This document shows, in pieces, positions 1 to 8,510 of a stretch of 64,000 nucleotides of DNA. The notes beneath the pieces are model-generated. The model saw only the letters and a list, made by a program, of their open reading frames with translations, did not search any database and was not told where the DNA came from. The first letter of the stretch is position 1; every line of letters starts with the position of its first letter. The DNA lies in assembly GCA_000719025.1 (NCBI GenBank), contig JODP01000012.1, positions 248,001 to 312,000 of the forward strand, written 5' to 3'. Position numbers and translations under genes: made by a program. The stretch comes from Kineosporia aurantiaca JCM 3230. GTDB taxonomy: Bacteria; Actinomycetota; Actinomycetes; Actinomycetales; Kineosporiaceae.

Positions 1-2625
1 GAGGTGGACGCTGGGACCGACGCCGGGACGGCCCCTGGGGTGGTGACCGGGATGGCCGCTGGGACGGCTCCGGGGTTGGACGCCGGGATGCCCGCCGGGA
101 TGGCTGCTGAGGTCGTCACCAGGACGGACGCTGAGGTGGTCACCGGGACTGATGCCGGGACGGATGCCGGGACGGATGCCGGGGTCGTGACCGGGATGGC
201 CGTTGAGACGGCCCCTGGGGTGGACGCCGGGATGCCCGCCGGGATGGCTGCTGGGATCGTCACCGGGACGGCCGCTGGAGTGGTGACCGGGGCGGCCGCT
301 GGGACGGTGGTTCCCATGGACGATGTCCCGGGCCGGGCCAGCACCGCTGTTCTCAGCACGCTGGCGACGCTCCAGGAATGGCTGTCCGCCAGCGCCCTGG
401 CCCGGACCGGCCTGGTGGTCCGCACCCGGCACGCGGCCGGGCCGTCGTCCGCGCACCCGATTGATCTGGCCGGGGCTGCGGTCTGGGGGCTGATCCGAGT
501 GGCCCAGTCCGAGCATCCGGACCGGATCGTCCTGATTGACCTGGCCACCGAGCCGCTGAGCCGGGAAGTGCTGATCCAGGCCCGGGCGACCGGAGAGCCG
601 CAGCTCGCCCTGGCCGATGGTCGATTCACCGCTCCCCGCCTGGTGCGCAGCGACCTGGCTCCACGAACGCCCGCTCCCGAGATCGCTCCTGGGACTGCTC
701 TCGCTCCCGTGGCCGCTTTCGGCACTGCTCCCGAGACTGTTCCCGCTCCCGAGACCGTTCCCGCTCCCGAGACCGTTCCCGCTCCCAAGACCGTTCCCGC
801 TCCCGAGACCGTTCCCGCTCCCAAGACCGCTCCCGCTCCCAAGACCGCTCCCGCTCCCAAGACCGCTCCCGCCCCCGAGACTGCTCCTGCCCAAGGGACT
901 GCTCCTGCCCAAGGGGCCGCTCCCGCCCCCGGACAGCCCCCCCGATCTTCGGCCGGCAGGCCGGCCGAGCCCGTCCTTGGTTCGATAACCGGATCGCTCG
1001 CCGAACCGGTAACCGACCCGTCAACCGAGACGATGTCCGAGGATCGATCCCGGACCGTCCAATCAGCCCGGGCCGTCGGGGCCGTCGGGACTGCCGACAC
1101 TGTCGGGACCGCCGGGACTGACAACACTGTCGGGACCGCCGGGGCTGACGACACCGCAGCGACCGCAGCGACCGCAGCGACCGCAGCGACCGCAGCGACC
1201 GCAGCGACCGCAGCGACCGCCGCGGTCGCCGCGGCTGCCAAGATCGCCGGGGCTGCGGAGATCGCCGGGGCTGCGGGGACTGCCAGCACCACCCTGATCA
1301 CCGGTGCCTCCGGTGCCCTGGGGCAACTGGTGGCGCAGCACCTCGCAGACACCGGGCACGCCGACCGGGTCGAGCTCCTCACTCGTCGCGGCCCTCAGGC
1401 TCCCGGGCTCGGCGAGTTGGCCGCCGGCCTGGCCACTGCGGGGACCACCGCCCACGTCTCGGCCTGCGACGTGACCGACCGGGTCGGGCTGGCCGCGGTG
1501 ATCGGGGCCATCCCGGCCGAAGCCCCGCTCCGCACGGTCATCCACGCGGCGGGCGTCCTGGATGACGGGATCATCGAGTCGCTCAGCCCGGAGCGGGTGG
1601 GGGCGGTGCTGCGTCCCAAGGCCGACGGAGCCTGGAACCTGCACGAGCTGACCCGAACCGCGGTCCTCGACGACTTCGTGCTCTTCTCGTCGATGGCCGG
1701 GCTTTGGGGCAACGCGGGGCAGGGTAACTACGCAGCGGCGAACACCTTCCTCGATGCGCTGGCCGCCCAGCGGCGGGCCGAGGGACTGCCCGCGACCTCC
1801 TTGGCGTGGGGGCCCTGGCAGCTGGACAGCGGCCACGGAGGCATGGCCGACCACCTGGAAGAGGCTACCTGGCAGCGTCTCTCGCGCACCGGCCTGCGCC
1901 CGCTGACCAGCTCCGACGGTCTGGCCCGGCTGGACGCGGTGCTTGGCCGGACGGTTCCGGCGCTGCTCGTCGAGGTGCCCCTGGACCGCGCAGCCCTTAG
2001 CCGCCACAACGGTGTGGGTCTGCCCCGTCTGCTCGCAGACCTGACCGGTGCACCCTTGGCGGCAGCGCAGCGGCGGGTCGTCGGTGCCTCGACAGCCGTT
2101 CCGGAAGGCCTGGCTGAACGTCTCGCGGCGCTGCCTCAGGCGGCCCGGGAGCGGGCGGTTCTCGACCTGGTCCGGGGGCAGGCGGCGCAGGTGCTCGGGT
2201 TGGGCCGGGCGGACGCGGTGGACACCGGTCGCTCGTTCCTGGAGCTCGGGTTCACCTCGCTGACCGCGCTGCAGCTGCGAAACCAGCTCACGGCGGCCAC
2301 GGGGCTGACCATGCCGGCCAGCGTGATCTTCGACTACCCGACTCCGACCGCGCTGGCCGGTTACCTGCGGGCCGGTGTGCTTCCGGCGGAGGACGGCGAG
2401 AAGGACGCGGGGGTCGCGGTTCTGACCGGGATCGACGAGTTGGAGTCGCTCCTGACCGGGGTCGGGAAGGACAACGTTCAGCGGTCGGCGATCATCACCC
2501 GGCTGGAGGGTCTGATGCAGAGCCTGCGCAGCCGTAACGGTCAGAACGAATCGGCTCTCACCGAGCTGTCGGGAGCGACCGACGACGAGATGTTCGACCT
2601 GATTGAGCGAGAACTGGGTAACTGA
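1..2625 (+). CDS. Type I modular polyketide synthase, C-terminal part (KR-ACP-docking), 5' end outside window
   Basis: The frame is open from the window edge, so only the last ~874 residues are seen. From about residue 105 comes the structural half of a ketoreductase. The catalytic half follows at ~428-610, with nucleotide-binding TGASGALG, the LDD motif that marks a B-type KR, FSSMAG and QGNYAAAN (catalytic Ser and Tyr). An acyl carrier protein follows at ~716-786. Its phosphopantetheine Ser is residue 752 in LGFTSL, where most PKS have LGFDSL. The end (DDEMFDLIERELG) is a typical C-terminal docking region, so the chain passes to another subunit. There is no thioesterase. Low-complexity repeats occupy ~1-105 and ~240-425; the second block lies between the two KR halves. 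The adjoining gene converges on it, so the upstream partners are off-window. Domain identity is firm; the substrate is unknown. Confidence 0.95.
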   Translation, partial: EVDAGTDAGTAPGVVTGMAAGTAPGLDAGMPAGMAAEVVTRTDAEVVTGTDAGTDAGTDAGVVTGMAVETAPGVDAGMPAGMAAGIVTGTAAGVVTGAAAGTVVPMDDVPGRASTAVLSTLATLQEWLSASALARTGLVVRTRHAAGPSSAHPIDLAGAAVWGLIRVAQSEHPDRIVLIDLATEPLSREVLIQARATGEPQLALADGRFTAPRLVRSDLAPRTPAPEIAPGTALAPVAAFGTAPETVPAPETVPAPETVPAPKTVPAPETVPAPKTAPAPKTAPAPKTAPAPETAPAQGTAPAQGAAPAPGQPPRSSAGRPAEPVLGSITGSLAEPVTDPSTETMSEDRSRTVQSARAVGAVGTADTVGTAGTDNTVGTAGADDTAATAATAATAATAATAATAATAAVAAAAKIAGAAEIAGAAGTASTTLITGASGALGQLVAQHLADTGHADRVELLTRRGPQAPGLGELAAGLATAGTTAHVSACDVTDRVGLAAVIGAIPAEAPLRTVIHAAGVLDDGIIESLSPERVGAVLRPKADGAWNLHELTRTAVLDDFVLFSSMAGLWGNAGQGNYAAANTFLDALAAQRRAEGLPATSLAWGPWQLDSGHGGMADHLEEATWQRLSRTGLRPLTSSDGLARLDAVLGRTVPALLVEVPLDRAALSRHNGVGLPRLLADLTGAPLAAAQRRVVGASTAVPEGLAERLAALPQAARERAVLDLVRGQAAQVLGLGRADAVDTGRSFLELGFTSLTALQLRNQLTAATGLTMPASVIFDYPTPTALAGYLRAGVLPAEDGEKDAGVAVLTGIDELESLLTGVGKDNVQRSAIITRLEGLMQSLRSRNGQNESALTELSGATDDEMFDLIERELGN
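4..311 (+). repeat. Degenerate coding tandem repeat (DAGT / VVTGM units) in the PKS
   Basis: Imperfect 12- to 18-base units built on gacgccgggacg and gtgaccgggatg encode repeated DAGT, DAGM, VVTG and AAGT. They precede the KR structural subdomain. The block starts before the window, so its full length is unknown. Confidence 0.8.
727..931 (+). repeat. 18-base coding tandem repeat (APETVP units) in the PKS KR linker
   Basis: About eleven copies of a gctcccgagaccgttccc-like unit encode a Pro/Ala/Glu/Thr-rich segment (APETVP, APKTAP, AQGTAP) at residues ~242-312. The segment is inserted between the structural and catalytic halves of the KR. The near-identical copies suggest recent expansion. Confidence 0.85.
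1152..1218 (+). repeat. 9-base coding tandem repeat (TAA)n in the PKS
   Basis: About seven perfect copies of accgcagcg encode Thr-Ala-Ala repeats at residues ~383-405, just before the KR nucleotide-binding motif. Confidence 0.9.
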
Positions 2626-2635
2626 CTCAACCAGC

Positions 2636-2675
2636 GACGAAGGGGGCCACCGGAGATTCGGTGGCCCCCTTCGTC
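2636..2675. terminator. Bidirectional terminator between PKS and NRPS
   Basis: A perfect 17-base-pair stem (2636-2652 with 2659-2675) with a 6-base loop lies in the 71-base gap between two convergent genes. Its symmetry suits termination from both sides. Confidence 0.9.
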
Positions 2676-2696
2676 ATTCATTACCCATGGACCCGG

Positions 2697-5600
2697 CTAG
2701 CCGACCTGCGAAGGCTCCAGGACTTCGCGCGCGACGGCAGAGACGTTCGCCAGGGTGGGTTCGGCGACGACCTGGGCCAGGCGGGCCATGAACGGCTCCT
2801 CGAGCGTGGTCGGCAGCACCTCCTGGCAGACCCCGGCGAGCATGTTCAGCAGCGCAACCGAGTCGCCCCCGAGGTGGTGGAAGTCTGTGTGGCTGTCGAT
2901 CCGGCCCTCCTGGATGCCGAGCACCCGCGACCACACCCGGGCGATGCCCTGCTCGATCTCGTCCCCGCTGTGATCCACGTTCTCCGGCGCCGCTGTTTCC
3001 AGGCCGGCGAACGGGTCCGGCAGAGACCGGGCGTCGACCTTGCCGCTAATGCTGTAGGGGATCTGTTCCACCTGCATCACCGCGGCCGGCACCATGTACG
3101 CCGGCAACCGGCTTCCGGCGAACTCCAGCAACTCTTCCGCGCTGATCGTGGACCCGCTCAGAACGTAACCGTAGAGCGCCTTTCCGGCTCCCCTCGGACC
3201 GGTTCGGGGCACGACCACCGCCCGGTCCACCGACGGGTGCTCCTCAAGGACCGACGCCACCTCGGCCGGTTCCACCCGATGCCCCCGGATCTTGACCTGA
3301 TCGTCCATCCGCCCCAGGAACTCCAGTTGCCCGTCCGGCATCCAGCGGGCCAGGTCTCCGGTGCGGTAGAGCCGTGTGCCGTCCACCAGCCGGGGGAAGC
3401 GCTCCGCGTCCAGGTCCGGGCGCCCGAGGTAGCCGCGGGCGAGCTGGGCGCCGGCCAGGTACATCTCGCCGACCTCCCCGGTGGCCACGAACCGGCCGCT
3501 TGGGTCGAGCAGATGGACCTGGGTGTTCGGGGCCGGTACCCCGATCGCAACCGTGCTGCGCTCCGCGTCCTTCATTGGATCGAAGGTGTGGGCGGTGATC
3601 CCGATGGTGGCCTCGGTCGGCCCGTACTCGTTGATGATCCGGCAGTTCGGTCCGAACATCTCCTGCGCCCGGGCGGCGACCTCGGTGCGCAGCGCCTCTC
3701 CGACCACCACGATGCTGCGAAATCCCTGCGGTTGCAGATTGAGTCGGCCGATCAGCTCCAGATGTGAGGGCGTGAGGTTGAGCATCGTGGCGCCGGACTC
3801 CTCCAGCAGGCGGCGCAGCGAGAGGTGGTTGGGCTGGTCGCGCATCAGGACGACGGTGCCACCGGCGATCAGCGGCAAGAACACCGAGGTGCCGGTGACG
3901 TCGAAGGAGAGCGAGGTCAGCAGGGGCAGCCGGGTGCCGGCGTCGACGCCGAACTCCTCCAGACCCCAGTGCAGATAGTTCATCAGGGCGCCGTGCTCGA
4001 TCTGGACGCCCTTCGGCTTGCCGGTGGAGCCCGAGGTGAAGATGACGTAGGCCAGGTCGTCCGGTTCGATCTGTGCGTCCTGGTTCGGGCCTTGGGCGGG
4101 CAGGCTGTCGAGGTCCAGGGCCGTGCAGGCGTCCGGGAAGCAGTCGCGTTGCCCGTGCGGCGCTTGGACCAGGCAGAACCGGGCCGATGTGTCGGTCAGC
4201 AGGTCCTGCAGCCGCGCGTCCGGGTGCTGAACGTCCAGCGGCAGGTAGGCGGCCCCGGCTCGGAGGATGCCCCAGAACGCGGCGATGGCCGCGGGCGTCC
4301 GCTCGGCCAGCACGCCCACCACGTCACCGCGGCCGATGCCCTCAGCGCGCAGCGTGGCGGCGATCGCGTCGGCGCGCTCGCTGAGTTGCTGGTAGCTCAC
4401 GTTGCCGTCCGGGCTGCTGAGGGCCACCGCTTCCGGAGTCTGCTCGACCTGGCCCCGGAAGAGCTCGAGCAGATTGGGGCGGAAGGGCCAGTCGCGGGTG
4501 GTCTGGTTGGCGGCCCGTTCCCGGTCGGCCGCCGGGCTCAGCGCCTCGGCGAGCACGTCCAGTAACTCGTCCAGCTTCTCCGCCGCGCCCGGCACATCGC
4601 GCCAGGTGACCACCAGTTCGGTGCGGCCGGCGTTCTCCACCAGGTCCACGCTGGGCGGGGCGGCCCAGACCAGGGAGCCGAGGGTGTACATCGCGGTGGC
4701 CCGGAAGCCGCCGCCTTGATGACCGTCCAGCTCGACCAGGCCCAGGCTGGTGATGATCGCCGTGCTCAGGTAGCGGTGCTTGCGGGTGGCCGCGCTCTCC
4801 AGCGTGTTGTAGAGCGAGCGGACCACCGGTAGCGGCAATCGGCGCATCGTGGGCGCCGTCCGCGAGGGCAGCTCGCGGTTCTCAGCCAGCGCCTTGAGCA
4901 GATCCGACTGCACGGTTTCCCAGCCCGCCCCCGGCTCGACGGTGAGCGGCAGCACCTGCGAGAGCCAGGCGGTGGAGCGCAGTTCTGGCCGGTGCCGGCG
5001 CAGGTCGACCGAGACCATGAACTCCGAGGAACGGCCCGGTTCGATCATCCGGGCCATCGCCGCCATGGCCCGGGCGGTCGGGGCCGCGCTGATCCCGTCC
5101 AGGCTGCGACGGCGCCAGATCAGCCGGTGCCGGGGGCCGGACCGGGACGGGACGGGAGCCATCGTGGTGGGATAGACCGGCTTGTCCGGCAGCTTGCCGA
5201 TCGGCGGCAGGCCCCCGGGAGTAATCTGCTCGAGGAATTCGTCGCTGTTCCAGTCCGAGGTGGCGCCGAGGGGTTGCTCGCCGCGCAGCGCGCGGAACAC
5301 GTCGCTGATCCAGAGCAGCAGGCCGCGGGCGTCGGTGACCCCGTGAAAAGACCGGAACACCAGGCGGACCGGGGATCCGGGGACGGTGGCCGGGACGATC
5401 AGCACCTCACCGGTCGGCCCGCCGTCCATCAGCGTGGTCTGGAGATCGTCGTGGTCGAGCAGGTCCTGACCTTCGGCGAGCTCGAGCACGCGGACCGGCC
5501 AGGGCTCGCCGCTGTCCACCCAGGTGCGCCCCTTGCGGACCAGGCGCATGCCGGGAGCGGCCGCCGAGGCCGCCGCAACGGCCCGGGCCAGCTCGTCCCG

Positions 5601-5714
5601 GCCGGGCTCACCCTCGCCCTCGAAGACGTGCTGGATGACGTTGGCCCCCATGCCGAGGTAGAGCCACTCGATCGGGGTCAGGCTCCGGGCGTACGACCGG
5701 TCCGCAGTGTTCAC
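2697..5714 (-). CDS. Single-module NRPS: condensation/PapA-like domain, adenylation domain, carrier protein
   Basis: A 1005-residue protein. The GTG start at 5714 is chosen because AGAGGAG lies 7-8 bases upstream; upstream in-frame codons have no such site. The N-terminal ~410 residues resemble the condensation/PapA acyltransferase superfamily: an opening LTPIEWLYLG and an HGVTDA motif with His124 and Asp128, but Ala where HHxxxDG has Gly. The adenylation domain follows with TSGSTGKPKG (~553-563), NEYGPTE, YRTGDLARW and the A10 lysine in SISGKVD. My reading of the specificity pocket is DVTNVVEIGK, which matches no signature I can name. The carrier has LGGDS with Ser952. There is no thioesterase or reductase; only ~50 residues follow the carrier Ser. 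The gene is divergent from the copper monooxygenase, sharing an upstream region with a StrR-type operator. Confidence 0.93.
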   Translation of the reverse strand: MNTADRSYARSLTPIEWLYLGMGANVIQHVFEGEGEPGRDELARAVAAASAAAPGMRLVRKGRTWVDSGEPWPVRVLELAEGQDLLDHDDLQTTLMDGGPTGEVLIVPATVPGSPVRLVFRSFHGVTDARGLLLWISDVFRALRGEQPLGATSDWNSDEFLEQITPGGLPPIGKLPDKPVYPTTMAPVPSRSGPRHRLIWRRRSLDGISAAPTARAMAAMARMIEPGRSSEFMVSVDLRRHRPELRSTAWLSQVLPLTVEPGAGWETVQSDLLKALAENRELPSRTAPTMRRLPLPVVRSLYNTLESAATRKHRYLSTAIITSLGLVELDGHQGGGFRATAMYTLGSLVWAAPPSVDLVENAGRTELVVTWRDVPGAAEKLDELLDVLAEALSPAADRERAANQTTRDWPFRPNLLELFRGQVEQTPEAVALSSPDGNVSYQQLSERADAIAATLRAEGIGRGDVVGVLAERTPAAIAAFWGILRAGAAYLPLDVQHPDARLQDLLTDTSARFCLVQAPHGQRDCFPDACTALDLDSLPAQGPNQDAQIEPDDLAYVIFTSGSTGKPKGVQIEHGALMNYLHWGLEEFGVDAGTRLPLLTSLSFDVTGTSVFLPLIAGGTVVLMRDQPNHLSLRRLLEESGATMLNLTPSHLELIGRLNLQPQGFRSIVVVGEALRTEVAARAQEMFGPNCRIINEYGPTEATIGITAHTFDPMKDAERSTVAIGVPAPNTQVHLLDPSGRFVATGEVGEMYLAGAQLARGYLGRPDLDAERFPRLVDGTRLYRTGDLARWMPDGQLEFLGRMDDQVKIRGHRVEPAEVASVLEEHPSVDRAVVVPRTGPRGAGKALYGYVLSGSTISAEELLEFAGSRLPAYMVPAAVMQVEQIPYSISGKVDARSLPDPFAGLETAAPENVDHSGDEIEQGIARVWSRVLGIQEGRIDSHTDFHHLGGDSVALLNMLAGVCQEVLPTTLEEPFMARLAQVVAEPTLANVSAVAREVLEPSQVG

Positions 5715-5762
5715 CGAAAACTCCTCTTGGGTCAGTGGCGACCGCCGGTGGATCGAAAAGGG

Positions 5763-5791
5763 GTTCAACTGACGATGTTCCACAGTTGAAC
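5763..5791. promoter_or_regulatory. StrR/NovG-type operator, site 1
   Basis: GTTCAACTG at 5763-5771 and CAGTTGAAC at 5783-5791 form a perfect 9-base inverted repeat separated by exactly 11 bases. This equals the published NovG consensus GTTCRACTG-N11-CRGTYGAAC. It lies 48 bases before the NRPS start and 132 bases before the monooxygenase start, so it could serve both. The likely binder is the StrR-family protein encoded at 11053-12249. Confidence 0.88.
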
Positions 5792-5923
5792 GGATCGGTC
5801 GGTCGATAGCATGGCGGTGTTTCGCTCTTCGCCGCGCGGTCGTACGCGGAGGATGTCGGCCCGGCCCGGCCGACCACAGCCCGATCATTTCAGATCAACG
5901 CGCTCCCCGGATACGAGGATGGA

Positions 5924-7150
5924 ATGACGAAACCCAAGAAAACGCTGGGGAAAACGGTCCTGGTGGCCTGGACCGCGGTGATCCTGCTGGTCCTGGCCGC
6001 CTGCTCGTCGGGGTCCGGGGATCTGCAGGTCGCCGCGGACGGCGCCGCCCCGAGCGCGGGCTCGGTCGAGGCGGCCGCCGCGGCCGGGGGCAGTACCGGG
6101 CACGCACACGCCAGCATCCCGGCGCCGGCGGTGCCGCTGCGCAACGGTGAGCGGTTCGTGACCGCCGAGATGTCCGCGGCCTACACGCCGAAGGCTCCCA
6201 ACGGCGGCAACGACGACTACCGTTGCTTCATCGTCGACCCGAAGCTGACCAGCCCGGAGTACCTGGTCGGGGCCCAGTTCGCCCCGTCCAACGCGGCGAT
6301 CGTGCACCACGCGAACGTCTACCTGGTCGACCCGGAGAACACCAAGCTGGCCCAGACGAAGGACGCGTCCGAACCGGGCCAGGGCTGGACCTGTTTCGGG
6401 ACCGACGGCATTCCCAGTACGCCCGAGTCGGCCTGGGTGGACACCTGGACGCCCGGGGGCAAGGAGTCGCTGCTCTCCCAGGACGTCGGCTTCCAGATGA
6501 AGCCCGGCAGCCTGCTGGTGCTCCAGGTGCACTACAACCTGCTGGCCACCCAGGGCAAGGGCTCGCCGGACCAGTCCGGCATCCGGCTGCGGCTGACCAA
6601 CGGCACCGCGCAGACCAAGCCGCTCTTCAACGTCCCGTTGATGGCCCCGATCGAACTGCCCTGCGCCACGTCCGAATCCGGACCGTTGTGCGACCGGGAC
6701 GCTTCTCTGGCCGACGTCTCGAAGCGGTTCGGGGCCGACCTGGCGGCCAAGGAGCCGGCGCTGGTGGCGCAGTGCGACGGCGGCAAGATCACGCCCGGGC
6801 CCACCCAGTCCTGCGACACCGCGGTGCCGTTCAAGATGACTGTGTACGCCGGGCGCGGGCACATGCACCTCCTGGGCAAGTCGATGAAGGTGGAACTGAA
6901 CCCCGGCACCCCGAAGGCGCAGACCCTGCTCGACGTGCCGCAGTTCGACTTCGACAACCAGCAGCGGGTCGCCGAGCCGAAGCCGGTCGTGATCGGGCCG
7001 GGTGACGTGGTGCGGGTGACCTGCACCTGGGAAGCCTCGCTGCGCTCGAAACTGCCTCAGCTGAAGGGTCTTCCGCCGCGCTACGTGGTGTACGGCGATG
7101 GCAGCAGTGACGAGATGTGCATCGGGCTGATGGCGGTCACGATTCCCTGA
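5924..7150 (+). CDS. Copper type II monooxygenase-family (PHM/DBH-like) lipoprotein
   Basis: A 408-residue protein. A signal peptide ends in lipobox LAAC with Cys27, so it should sit on the outer face of the membrane. All six copper ligands of peptidylglycine alpha-hydroxylating monooxygenase have counterparts: His128-His129 in VHHANVY and His203 in LQVHYN (CuH site), His313-Met-His315 in GHMHLLGK and Met398 in DEMCIG (CuM site). Known family members use ascorbate and oxygen to hydroxylate an activated C-H, as in alpha-hydroxylation of C-terminal glycine before amidation or beta-hydroxylation of dopamine. Inference: it may modify the cluster product after or during export. Start at ATG 5924 with GAGGA just upstream. 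It ends at a shared terminator facing the P450. Family assignment is strong; the substrate is unknown. Confidence 0.9.
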   Translation: MTKPKKTLGKTVLVAWTAVILLVLAACSSGSGDLQVAADGAAPSAGSVEAAAAAGGSTGHAHASIPAPAVPLRNGERFVTAEMSAAYTPKAPNGGNDDYRCFIVDPKLTSPEYLVGAQFAPSNAAIVHHANVYLVDPENTKLAQTKDASEPGQGWTCFGTDGIPSTPESAWVDTWTPGGKESLLSQDVGFQMKPGSLLVLQVHYNLLATQGKGSPDQSGIRLRLTNGTAQTKPLFNVPLMAPIELPCATSESGPLCDRDASLADVSKRFGADLAAKEPALVAQCDGGKITPGPTQSCDTAVPFKMTVYAGRGHMHLLGKSMKVELNPGTPKAQTLLDVPQFDFDNQQRVAEPKPVVIGPGDVVRVTCTWEASLRSKLPQLKGLPPRYVVYGDGSSDEMCIGLMAVTIP

Positions 7151-7162
7151 CCGCACTAGCCG

Positions 7163-7203
7163 GCTGCGGCCTCTCACCCTTGCCGAGGGTGAGAGGCCGC
7201 AGC
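7163..7203. terminator. Bidirectional terminator between monooxygenase and P450
   Basis: A perfect 18-base-pair stem (7163-7180 with 7186-7203) with a 5-base loop is followed by TTT. It fills the gap between two convergent genes. Confidence 0.92.
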
Positions 7204-7207
7204 TGTT

Positions 7208-8398
7208 TCAGGCCGGGTCGCAGGCGACGACGGCGTTGCGTAGTTCGTAGCTGAGCAGTTCCGCGGTCCAGTCCAGGTCGGGCGTGCGCTGCAGCCGGAT
7301 CCCGGGCACCCGCAACAGCCGGTCCAGGAACACCCGGGTCTCGTTCAGGGCGATCTGGGCCCCCGGGCAGCGGTGGGCGCCGTCCCCGAAACTCAGGTAG
7401 GACGTGATCTTCTGGCGCTTGGCCCGGTCCGGGTCGATCTGGAACGGGCACGCACCGACCGTGGCCGGGTCGGTGTTGGCCTCGCGCAGGTTCAGCACCA
7501 GCAGCTCGCCCTCCGCGACCGGGCCGCCGGTGAGGTCCTGCGCGGTGGTGGTGTGCCGGGCGATCACGTTGACCACCGGGTCGATCCGCATGATCTCCTC
7601 GAGAATCTCGATCTGCCCGGCCTCGTCGGCGGCCAGGAACCGCGCGCGCAGCGCCTCGTCCTCGAACAGGTGCCAGGCCGCCATCACGATGAACTCCCGG
7701 GTGGTGACCATGCCGGCCACCGCGTAGGTGAGGCACTCGATCAGGATGCCCTGCTCGGTGTACCCCTCCTCGATCAGCTGGGAGATCACGTCGATCTGCG
7801 GCCGGGCCCGGCGTGCCCTCACCGCCGGCCCGACGTCGCGCAACTGGAAGCGCAGGCCGTGGACCAGCGCCCCGGCCCGGCCGAACGGCTTCTGCCACCA
7901 GGGCATCTGGGGCAGCCGGACGCCGACCAGGGTGGCCTGGATCCGCTTGGCCATGGCCGCCTGGTCGCTCTCGGTGAGCCCGATGATCTGGGCGGCGACG
8001 GTCACCGCGAGCTCGAAGCTCATCTCGTCCAGCCGGCCGCGGCCCTTGGCCCGGAGCCGCCCCAGCAGGCGGTCGCTGGTCTCCTCCATCACCACCCGGT
8101 ACCGGGTGCTGATCGCCTTGGGAGTGAAGAACTTGGAGATGGCCTGGCGCTTGCGCTTGTGGGCGTCTCCGTCGAGGAAGAACACCGAGGTGTAGGTCGG
8201 GTCGGGAACCACTTCGCCGTCGGCCCCGACCCCGGCCTGCCGGGTGACGTTGCTGCGCAGGAGTTCCCGGACGAAGGCGAAGCCGCCGACCACGCGGGCC
8301 TCGGGGCCGACCACCAGCCGTCGCCCGACGAGTTCCGCGGACTTGCGGTCGTCCCGTCCCGGTTCGGTCCCGGGGGAGTACGGGCAGGTCTCGGTCAA
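7208..8398 (-). CDS. Cytochrome P450
   Basis: A 396-residue soluble bacterial P450. The haem-binding loop FGDGAHRCPG carries Cys344. The K-helix motif EEIMR and a downstream ARHTT are present. The I-helix reads AGMVTT: the threonine pair is kept, but the usual acid before it (as in AGxDTT) is Val, which may alter proton delivery or mean a non-hydroxylating reaction. The start is a TTG at 8398 with GGTGG upstream, giving MTETCPYSPG; no better ATG is near. It lies downstream of the thioesterase/S33 operon on the same strand but is separated by a hairpin. Probable role: oxidative tailoring of the PKS/NRPS product. The reaction cannot be read from the sequence. Confidence 0.93.
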   Translation of the reverse strand: MTETCPYSPGTEPGRDDRKSAELVGRRLVVGPEARVVGGFAFVRELLRSNVTRQAGVGADGEVVPDPTYTSVFFLDGDAHKRKRQAISKFFTPKAISTRYRVVMEETSDRLLGRLRAKGRGRLDEMSFELAVTVAAQIIGLTESDQAAMAKRIQATLVGVRLPQMPWWQKPFGRAGALVHGLRFQLRDVGPAVRARRARPQIDVISQLIEEGYTEQGILIECLTYAVAGMVTTREFIVMAAWHLFEDEALRARFLAADEAGQIEILEEIMRIDPVVNVIARHTTTAQDLTGGPVAEGELLVLNLREANTDPATVGACPFQIDPDRAKRQKITSYLSFGDGAHRCPGAQIALNETRVFLDRLLRVPGIRLQRTPDLDWTAELLSYELRNAVVACDPA

Positions 8399-8452
8399 GG
8401 GAAACCACCAATCTCGTGTTCGGTGTTCGGTTGGGGAAGGGCCGGTACAGCG

Positions 8453-8488
8453 CCGCCAGGGCCGTCGGAGATCCGGCGGCCCTGGCGG
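8453..8488 (-). terminator. Hairpin after the S33-like gene
   Basis: Arms 8453-8468 and 8473-8488 pair over 16 positions with one G-T wobble and a 4-base loop. The hairpin lies between the end of the S33-like gene and the P450 start, so it should end or attenuate the upstream transcript. The P450 may then have its own promoter in 8399-8452. Confidence 0.75.
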
Positions 8489-8510
8489 TGAGGTGGGTGA
8501 GGCGGGGCTG

